A model generated the notes under the pieces. That model was not told where the DNA came from. It did no database searches and saw nothing but the letters and a program-made list of their open reading frames with translations. From contig QQUD01000235.1 of assembly GCA_008501785.1 (NCBI GenBank), positions 1-8,066 on the forward strand: 8,066 bases of DNA, in the 5' to 3' direction. This DNA is from Chloroflexota bacterium. Its GTDB lineage: Bacteria; Chloroflexota; Anaerolineae; Promineifilales; Promineifilaceae. A program made the translations under genes and the position numbers. Position 1 is the first letter of the stretch; each line of letters opens with the position of its first letter. This document shows, piece by piece, positions 1-5,016 of the stretch.

Positions 1-3000
1 GTGGCTGGGGTCGTCTAACCACCAGCCCCAGCCGCCGGCTTCGTGCTGGAAGCCGTAGAGCCGCGGGATGCTGGCGTTGATTTTGGGTGGCAGGTCGGCC
101 TGGATGGTGGGACTGCCGATGCCAAGCTGGAAGAAGGCGCGGCCGACGACGGCGTTGGGCAGGGCGCGGCTCATGGTTTGTTCGACGCAGCCGTAGGGGA
201 AACCGGTCAGGTATTCGAGTCCTTCGGTGAGTGAACCGGCGATGGAGCGGCTGAGATCGATGCGTAAAGTGCTCATGGGTAGGGCGTCGGGTGGCAGCTC
301 GAAGGGGATGTCGAGTTGACCTTGGAATTCGCTGGCGATGGTGGTGATGTCGGGGATGGCCAGGGGTTGGATGGTGAGGGGGAGTTGGATGGCGTCGAGG
401 ATGGTGTCGTTGGTGCTGATTTGCATGTGGATGGTGGCTGTGCCTGCGGATTCGACGGTGATGGGCCAGCCGATGATTTGGGATTGGCCGGGAGGGAGTG
501 TTAGGGGAGGGGGAGAATTGTCAATTGTTAATTGTGAATTGTCAATTGTCAATGAAGCATTAAGAGAGAGTGTTTCGTTGCTGAAGTTTTGGATGAGGGC
601 GGAGAGGGTGAGGGTGTCGTTGGCGGTGAGGATGCGGGGGAGTAACGGCCGTATCAGCACTTTCTTATTCACAATCAAATTTGTATGCGATTCGCCGACC
701 TGGGTGTCGGCGGTGGTGGCTTTGGCGGTGAGTCGCCAGCTTGTCAGGTTATCGGGTAGGGTGAACGTGACCGTGGCTTCGCCATTGAAATCGGTGTGGA
801 GGACAGGGAACCATTTGGCCGTGTCTTGGAAGTTGCTGCGTGGGTTGCCTGCCAGGTCGCCACCACCGCCACCACCGCCAAGACCGCCAACGAGCAGCCG
901 CACAGGACTCATCGAGTCGTAGGTGCGGACTAAATTGGCTCGTTCGAAGTAAAAGGCGTCGAACATGGGGCCAGAAAGGTCGTTGCTGAGCGAAAAGATG
1001 GCTTCATCGACAACAGCCAGCGACACTTCTGCGGAAACGGGTGTGCCTGCGGGATTGGTGATGCGTACGGTGACGGTGGCCTCTTCGCCTGGAGCGTACT
1101 CGTCTTTGTCTGGCGTAATCGTAACGAGCAGCGTTTTATTGGTAACGGGGATGCTGAGGTTTACAGAAGCACGATGCAGTGACGCATCTGGCAAGCTTTC
1201 CCATAGGTCGTATTCGGTGAGAATTTTGTTGGTGTCGTTGAGTTCCCATGCGTTGATGACGACGTGGATGTTGGGCGCGTCTTCTGGCTGGATGGGGAGA
1301 TCGACGACTGTCATGGGAGCGGTTAATTCAACCAAAACTTCGCGGCGGGTTGTGCCGCGTTCGAAGGTGATTAGAGCCGGTCCGCTGAATGCCGATTCGA
1401 TGACGAATTGCGCTGTTTCGCCGGGGGCGTAGCTGTCTTGATTGGCGGAGATTTTTAAATCGGTGTCGCTGCTGAACCAGGAGGTAAAGCGGTTGTCGAA
1501 TGCGTAGACGTAGCTGTTGTATTCAATACGATTGCCGAGTCGGTCGGTGCTAACGGCCTGGAGGCGGTAGAAGCCTGGTTCGTCTACGGTGAATGTGAGG
1601 GAGGCGTTTCCGTTGGCGTCGGTGGTAAGGGCAGTTGATTGGCGCACATTGTCGTACCCGCGTGATTCGCGGTTCCAGCGGCTGAGGGTGAGGGTGACGA
1701 AACGGCCGTTTACCGGATTTCCCCACACATCCATCACCTTCGCAGTCAGGCCAAACGGTTCACCCGGCTTGTGAAAATAGCCACCGGTATCGACACGCAT
1801 GTACTCTGCCATGTTGTAAACGCGGACCATGGCAAATGTGGAAACGGGTTGATTGCTGCCGTCGTTGACGGTGACTTCGACGGCCCACAACTGCTGCTCT
1901 AGATTGCTGCGCCAGTAGACGCGCTGGCTATTGTAGTCGGTTTGGGAGTCGATGTTGAAGGAAATACGGCCGTTTTCATCGGTGCGCGTGCTGTCAAGAT
2001 CAACTTCTCCACGCTCAAACCAGACATAGCGTTCATCGTCATCTTCGTCGAGCCAATACTTTTCACCGATGGCAAACAGGCGGGCGGTAACTTTGGCGTT
2101 GGCGACTGGTTCACCAAAGAAGTAGGTTGTGCCTACGTCAAATGTGATATTTTCACCGGCAATGACATCGCTGCTGCTGGCGGTGATGCTTACTTCATAA
2201 TCTGGTTTGCGATAATCTTCGACCTTGAAAATTTGGCTGTGCGATTCGCCGTCTAGCAGCAGTTCAATGGTGTAATCACCGAGCATGGCTCCTGCAGCGA
2301 TTTTGAATTCGCCATTGACGGTGCCGAAGCTGTTGGTGGTGAGGGTAATTGTTTTGACGATATTGTTGCGGGCGTCGCGGAGGCGGGCTGTGACTTCGGT
2401 GCCCTCGGGTAATATGTCGATGATGGCGTCGTCGTCGCTGCGCACGATGGCTTTGAAGAAGACGGTTTGGTCTGGTTTGTAGATGGGGCGGTCGGTGTAG
2501 ATGTAGGCGGCGTAGCTGGGAGCGGTTGGGGTAGGGGTCCACCAGCGCCACCAGCCGCTGTGTCCCGTGCGGAAGGCGCGGGCGAGGCCTGCGATGGTCT
2601 GGTCGGTTTCGGTTCCGGCAATGATTAATGATGGGTTTTCATCGAATGAGTCGAGGCGGAAGATGCCGTTGTCGTCGGTGGTGCTGGAGGTGAGAAAACG
2701 GCCGTTTTTGTCATACACCGCCACATCTACACCTGCCGCTGTGCCGCCGCCAATATCTGTTACCCAGGCTACAAGCTGGTCTTCAGATTCTTTGAGGGTG
2801 ATTACGTAATTGGTGAGGATGAGCAGAATTTGGTCGTTGACGTATTCGGTGTTGATATTTACCAGGTAGAAGCCGGGGGGGATGTCATCGGGCAGTAAAA
2901 GTTCGGCAGCGGGTGTTTGGATGGATTCGTTGACGGTAACGCCTAATTCGTAGGGGATTTCACGAAATAGGGTGGCGTCGCGGCTCGGAATCATGGAGTC

Positions 3001-4560
3001 TGCATGGGACCTGCCCTCTGAAAAATGGTTTGAATATTTTTCTAGAAATTGGTCATTGGTTAATTGGAAAAGTTGGAAAGAAAATTTGGCAGTGTTGTCG
3101 GTATCCCAGGCGGTAAATTGGAGGGTGCGACGGCCGTTAACATCAACCACCTGCACATTTGGGCCATCGCCAAACGTGGCGTCAGCACGCAGCCATTCTG
3201 TGTGAAAGGTGAAAATGTATGGTTCATTGAGGATGGTGTCCCCTTCGGCATCAAGGGCAGATGGGGCGATGGCGACCGTGTAGCTGGTGCGGGAAGCGAA
3301 GCGCTCTTCGGCTGGCGTGAAAATGAGCATTGTGTCATCCCAAGAAAAATCGCCGTCGATGGCTGGTGTGATGGAAAAGGCAGCGTTTGTTGCGGCCTGG
3401 TCCATGGGGCGGTCAAACAGGATTTCGACTCTGGTGTTGGGTGGGATGGAATCGTATTGTGGGTAAACGGCGAGGATAGGTGGTGGTGTGAAAAAGCTGA
3501 ACGGTGCGGGTAGCGTTAATGGTTCGCCATCGGCATCAAGCAGAACGCCATCAAAGCTGATTTGGAATTCAGTACCGCTGCCTAGTGGCGCATCGGGTGT
3601 GAAGGTGGCGATGGTTTGCTTGCTGTTCCAGGTGAGTTTGCCGGGGGTTGGCGGATCGATGGTCAAGGTTTCCGCTACGCTGGCGGGGTCCATGGGGTAG
3701 TTGAAGGTAATGACTAAATCTTGGGTGCGATTGTCGGCTGTGGGGCCGGTGATGCTGGCAATCATGCTGTCGATTTGGTAGGTCCAGGTGAGTGCGTTGG
3801 GGATCGGGACTTGGGCGGTGGAAACGGCCGTTTCATCCAATGTAAACCGGTAAATTGTTTCTGGCATCAACGATTCAGTTGCTTTTAGGGTGAATGTGGT
3901 GTCGTCTCCAGTCAAATCAAACGCAAAGGCCGGTTCGATGGTCAGCGCATCGATTAATGATGCTTTGTTCATAGGCTGGCTGAAGGTGAGTGTGATTTCG
4001 GGGGTGCGGTCAGACAGAATTTGTTTGCTGGGACGGCGGATGACGATGCGTGGTGTGGGAGCCGTGCGCAGCTCCCAGGAGCGGGTGCCGGTGATGGGTT
4101 GGTTGGAAACGGCCGTTAAGCCATCTGCCAATGCAATCGTAAAGTTGCTGGCTTCGTCAAACCCGTTCTGAGGAGTAAAGATGATGGTTGTGTATGCGTT
4201 GTCCCAGCGAAAACTGCCCAGGGTAAAGGGGGTGATTGTCAAGGGAGCGGTGACGCTGTCGGGATCAACGGGGGCGGTAAATTGGATGACGATTGGGTCA
4301 TTTGGTGGAAATTGTTGTAGATCGGCGAAGGTGTCGAGTGCAGCGGTGACGGGGGCCGGTGGTTGGGTTGGTGGCATGGGGGTGGGGGATACGGCCTCTT
4401 CGGCAGCGCTCAGTACAGGCGTTTTTGTGGGTGCAGTTGTTGCTGTTTCGGGTGTAATGGCAAAGGGGGTTGGCTCTGGTGGAGCTTCTTCTTTGCCACA
4501 GGCGGCTGACAGCCATAGAGAAGTTGTGAGTAGGGCGAAAATGATCAGGGTGCGTTTCAT
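1..4560 (-). CDS. Alpha-2-macroglobulin family lipoprotein (bacterial protease-trap type), C-terminus cut by window edge
   Basis: I checked this frame codon by codon: 1520 codons without a stop from the ATG at 4560-4558 to base 1. Residues 1-20 form a lipoprotein signal (MKRT, hydrophobic LIIFALLTTSLWL, then SAAC with the lipidated Cys21 at 4498-4500). A Pro/Thr-rich tether runs to about residue 70. Four Big_5/SbsA-type Ig-like domains follow (about 70-167, 168-265, 268-361, 362-456). The MG2 domain begins near 681 with YTDRPIYKPDQTV. Further landmarks are VVDEAIF (about 1183-1189), a poly-Gly stretch (1225-1233), the A2M core with LPDNLTSWR (about 1268-1276), and the thioester domain with PYGCVEQ (Cys1458, Gln1461; bases 178-189) followed by GGWGWW at 1509-1514. 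In known family members the Cys-Gln thioester binds proteases that cut a bait region; I cannot locate the bait region by eye. Several hundred C-terminal residues are missing here. The divergent neighbour is a metabolic gene; a pbpC partner, common in this family, could lie beyond base 1. Confidence 0.93.
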   Translation of the reverse strand, partial: MKRTLIIFALLTTSLWLSAACGKEEAPPEPTPFAITPETATTAPTKTPVLSAAEEAVSPTPMPPTQPPAPVTAALDTFADLQQFPPNDPIVIQFTAPVDPDSVTAPLTITPFTLGSFRWDNAYTTIIFTPQNGFDEASNFTIALADGLTAVSNQPITGTRSWELRTAPTPRIVIRRPSKQILSDRTPEITLTFSQPMNKASLIDALTIEPAFAFDLTGDDTTFTLKATESLMPETIYRFTLDETAVSTAQVPIPNALTWTYQIDSMIASITGPTADNRTQDLVITFNYPMDPASVAETLTIDPPTPGKLTWNSKQTIATFTPDAPLGSGTEFQISFDGVLLDADGEPLTLPAPFSFFTPPPILAVYPQYDSIPPNTRVEILFDRPMDQAATNAAFSITPAIDGDFSWDDTMLIFTPAEERFASRTSYTVAIAPSALDAEGDTILNEPYIFTFHTEWLRADATFGDGPNVQVVDVNGRRTLQFTAWDTDNTAKFSFQLFQLTNDQFLEKYSNHFSEGRSHADSMIPSRDATLFREIPYELGVTVNESIQTPAAELLLPDDIPPGFYLVNINTEYVNDQILLILTNYVITLKESEDQLVAWVTDIGGGTAAGVDVAVYDKNGRFLTSSTTDDNGIFRLDSFDENPSLIIAGTETDQTIAGLARAFRTGHSGWWRWWTPTPTAPSYAAYIYTDRPIYKPDQTVFFKAIVRSDDDAIIDILPEGTEVTARLRDARNNIVKTITLTTNSFGTVNGEFKIAAGAMLGDYTIELLLDGESHSQIFKVEDYRKPDYEVSITASSSDVIAGENITFDVGTTYFFGEPVANAKVTARLFAIGEKYWLDEDDDERYVWFERGEVDLDSTRTDENGRISFNIDSQTDYNSQRVYWRSNLEQQLWAVEVTVNDGSNQPVSTFAMVRVYNMAEYMRVDTGGYFHKPGEPFGLTAKVMDVWGNPVNGRFVTLTLSRWNRESRGYDNVRQSTALTTDANGNASLTFTVDEPGFYRLQAVSTDRLGNRIEYNSYVYAFDNRFTSWFSSDTDLKISANQDSYAPGETAQFVIESAFSGPALITFERGTTRREVLVELTAPMTVVDLPIQPEDAPNIHVVINAWELNDTNKILTEYDLWESLPDASLHRASVNLSIPVTNKTLLVTITPDKDEYAPGEEATVTVRITNPAGTPVSAEVSLAVVDEAIFSLSNDLSGPMFDAFYFERANLVRTYDSMSPVRLLVGGLGGGGGGGDLAGNPRSNFQDTAKWFPVLHTDFNGEATVTFTLPDNLTSWRLTAKATTADTQVGESHTNLIVNKKVLIRPLLPRILTANDTLTLSALIQNFSNETLSLNASLTIDNSQLTIDNSPPPLTLPPGQSQIIGWPITVESAGTATIHMQISTNDTILDAIQLPLTIQPLAIPDITTIASEFQGQLDIPFELPPDALPMSTLRIDLSRSIAGSLTEGLEYLTGFPYGCVEQTMSRALPNAVVGRAFFQLGIGSPTIQADLPPKINASIPRLYGFQHEAGGWGWWLDDPSH
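516..553. repeat. Heptanucleotide tandem repeat within the macroglobulin gene
   Basis: Five heptamers AATTGTN (seventh base C, T, G, C, C) followed by AAT, 5.4 units in total. On the coding strand it gives two near-identical heptapeptides (LTIDNSQ, LTIDNSP, about residues 1337-1350). Seven is not a multiple of three, so gain or loss of one unit would shift the reading frame upstream of the thioester motif. Confidence 0.85.
645..652. repeat. ACGGCCGT palindrome, copy 1
   Basis: Flanks A/A. On the coding (minus) strand it is read as part of Ile-Arg-Pro-Leu. By hand count the 40 plus-strand bases to the left have 23 G and 3 C; the 40 to the right have 4 G and 8 C. Confidence 0.9.
1702..1709. 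repeat. ACGGCCGT palindrome, copy 2
   Basis: Flanks A/T, giving the 10-bp palindrome AACGGCCGTT. Read as Asn-Gly-Arg in the macroglobulin. Left 40 bases 18 G, 7 C; right 40 bases 5 G, 16 C. Confidence 0.9.
1966..1973. repeat. ACGGCCGT palindrome, copy 3
   Basis: Flanks T/T. Read as Asn-Gly-Arg (DENGRIS). Left 15 G, 3 C; right 9 G, 12 C, and the C-rich tract continues to about 2080. Confidence 0.9.
2698..2705. repeat. ACGGCCGT palindrome, copy 4
   Basis: Flanks A/T. Read as Asn-Gly-Arg (DKNGRFL). Left 18 G, 5 C; right 6 G, 16 C. Confidence 0.9.
3130..3137. repeat. ACGGCCGT palindrome, copy 5
   Basis: Flanks G/T. Read as Asn-Gly-Arg (VNGRRT). Left 16 G, 7 C; right 6 G, 14 C. Confidence 0.9.
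3824..3831. repeat. ACGGCCGT palindrome, copy 6
   Basis: Flanks A/T. Read as Thr-Ala-Val in the second Ig-like domain. Left 20 G, 6 C; right 6 G, 9 C. Confidence 0.9.
4109..4116. repeat. ACGGCCGT palindrome, copy 7
   Basis: Flanks A/T. Read as Thr-Ala-Val in the first Ig-like domain. Left 18 G, 8 C; right 9 G, 10 C, the weakest contrast of the macroglobulin copies. Confidence 0.9.
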
Positions 4561-4572
4561 GTTTTTCCTTCC
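4561..4572 (-). promoter_or_regulatory. Ribosome binding site of the macroglobulin gene
   Basis: Read on the minus strand, GGAAGG lies at 4572-4567, and AAGGA ends 5 nt before the ATG at 4560. This supports the chosen start, which also gives a complete lipoprotein signal peptide. Confidence 0.75.
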
Positions 4573-4583
4573 GAAAACCAGGA

Positions 4584-4600
4584 TCAAAACAGCGTTTTGA
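4584..4600. promoter_or_regulatory. Inverted repeat in the macroglobulin leader (operator or hairpin candidate)
   Basis: TCAAAAC (4584-4590) and GTTTTGA (4594-4600) are perfect complements around AGC. The repeat lies 24-40 nt upstream of the macroglobulin start codon, between the -10 candidate and the ribosome binding site. It could be a repressor site or a small 5' UTR hairpin; the sequence alone does not decide. Confidence 0.4.
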
Positions 4601-4620
4601 CCTACGATTACCTGAGTTTT

Positions 4621-4626
4621 ATTGTA
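4621..4626 (-). promoter_or_regulatory. Possible -10 box for the macroglobulin gene
   Basis: The minus strand reads TACAAT, five of six matches to TATAAT, about 60 nt before the start codon. No convincing -35 box lies 16-18 nt further upstream (GGCAAA is the nearest), so this is a weak call. Confidence 0.25.
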
Positions 4627-4702
4627 CATGATTTGCGAGTGTTTTTGCCGGACTGGATTAGGGTGCTTGCAATACGTTTATGACGATTGATTGACGTCGA
4701 TT

Positions 4703-4769
4703 AGTAGCCGCGATTTCCTAATCGCGTTTCATAGGATAACACAAACGCGAAAAGGATTTCGCGGCTGCT
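4703..4769. repeat. Compound inverted repeat whose two arms are each self-complementary
   Basis: Left arm 4703-4729 and right arm 4743-4769 (27 nt each, 13-nt spacer) pair at 22 positions plus one G-T wobble, with two 2-nt mismatches. Each arm also folds on itself: CGCGATT-TCCT-AATCGCG at 4709-4726 and CGCGAAA-AGGA-TTTCGCG at 4746-4763, both 7-bp stems with 4-nt loops. The loops TCCT and AGGA are complementary to each other. It looks like a dispersed intergenic repeat unit or a cruciform-prone element; it encodes nothing and has no following T-run. Confidence 0.7.
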
Positions 4770-4790
4770 GTGTTTGATGGCTTTCGTTTT

Positions 4791-4819
4791 TTGCAGATTT
4801 GTGTATCTTTCGATATAAC
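4791..4819 (+). promoter_or_regulatory. Candidate sigma-70-type promoter of the acyl-CoA synthetase gene
   Basis: TTGCAG (4791-4796) and TATAAC (4814-4819) are separated by 17 nt. The -10 matches five of six consensus bases; the -35 matches three in order. A start near 4826 would give a leader of about 190 nt containing the inverted repeat at 4832-4849 and the nested structure at 4881-4995. Confidence 0.4.
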
Positions 4820-4831
4820 GATTGCCGTATT

Positions 4832-4849
4832 CCCAAAATGAATTTTGGG
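4832..4849. promoter_or_regulatory. Perfect 8-bp inverted repeat just after the predicted transcription start
   Basis: CCCAAAAT (4832-4839) and ATTTTGGG (4842-4849) are exact complements around GA. Its position right after the predicted -10 box suits an operator or a 5'-terminal hairpin. There is no T-run, so it is not a normal terminator. Confidence 0.45.
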
Positions 4850-4880
4850 TTTGAGATAATCAATCATGTTTAGGAGCTTA

Positions 4881-4995
4881 GCCATCGAATTATGAACCTT
4901 TACTATTTAAATAGGTAATGGCGTAAGGTTGATTAAGGCGATTTACGCACAATTCGTTTACCTAATTATTTTGTAAATCGCCATCATTCGATGGC
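4881..4995 (+). promoter_or_regulatory. Candidate structured 5' leader (three-stem junction) of the acyl-CoA synthetase gene
   Basis: Closing stem P1 pairs GCCATCGAAT (4881-4890) perfectly with ATTCGATGGC (4986-4995). Inside it, P2 pairs AACCTT (4895-4900) with AAGGTT (4925-4930) and extends, with bulges, through 4907/4917. P3 pairs GGCGATTTAC (4937-4946) perfectly with GTAAATCGCC (4973-4982). P1 ends 2 nt before the AAGGA box at 4998-5002. GCGTAA (4921-4926) can alternatively pair with TTACGC (4944-4949), which would break both P2 and P3. A cis-acting RNA is one reading. A 115-bp miniature element with 10-bp terminal inverted repeats is the other, although no flanking target duplication is visible. 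Confidence 0.5.
4903..4914. repeat. 12-bp perfect palindrome inside the leader element
   Basis: CTATTTAAATAG is fully self-complementary and overlaps the inner part of stem P2. As DNA it could bind a dimeric regulator; as RNA it would compete with P2. Confidence 0.4.
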
Positions 4996-4997
4996 AC

Positions 4998-5002
4998 AAG
5001 GA
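4998..5002 (+). promoter_or_regulatory. Shine-Dalgarno-like box of the acyl-CoA synthetase gene
   Basis: AAGGA ends 14 nt before the ATG at 5017, longer than the usual 5-10 nt. It sits directly after stem P1, so folding of the leader could influence its accessibility. Confidence 0.4.
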
Positions 5003-5016
5003 ACCACAACTTTCCC

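Noticed and set aside
516..553. CRISPR-like array
   Set aside because: Units are 7 bp with no spacers.
859..886. CCACCACCGCC-type repeat as a possible functional DNA repeat
   Set aside because: It encodes the poly-Gly stretch often found before the A2M core in this family, so protein composition explains it.
338..922. Plus-strand open frame of 194 codons
   Set aside because: It lies antisense to the macroglobulin frame, has low-complexity content and no family features.
3064..3513. Plus-strand open frame of 149 codons
   Set aside because: Shadow of the macroglobulin gene; the opposite frame has clear Ig-like domains and no stops.
4181..4600. Plus-strand open frame of 139 codons covering the macroglobulin start
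   Set aside because: Its content mirrors the Pro/Thr-rich tether on the other strand; no convincing family match.
4881..4995. Known riboswitch class
   Set aside because: The stems do not match the core of any class I can recognise by sequence; left as an unnamed candidate.
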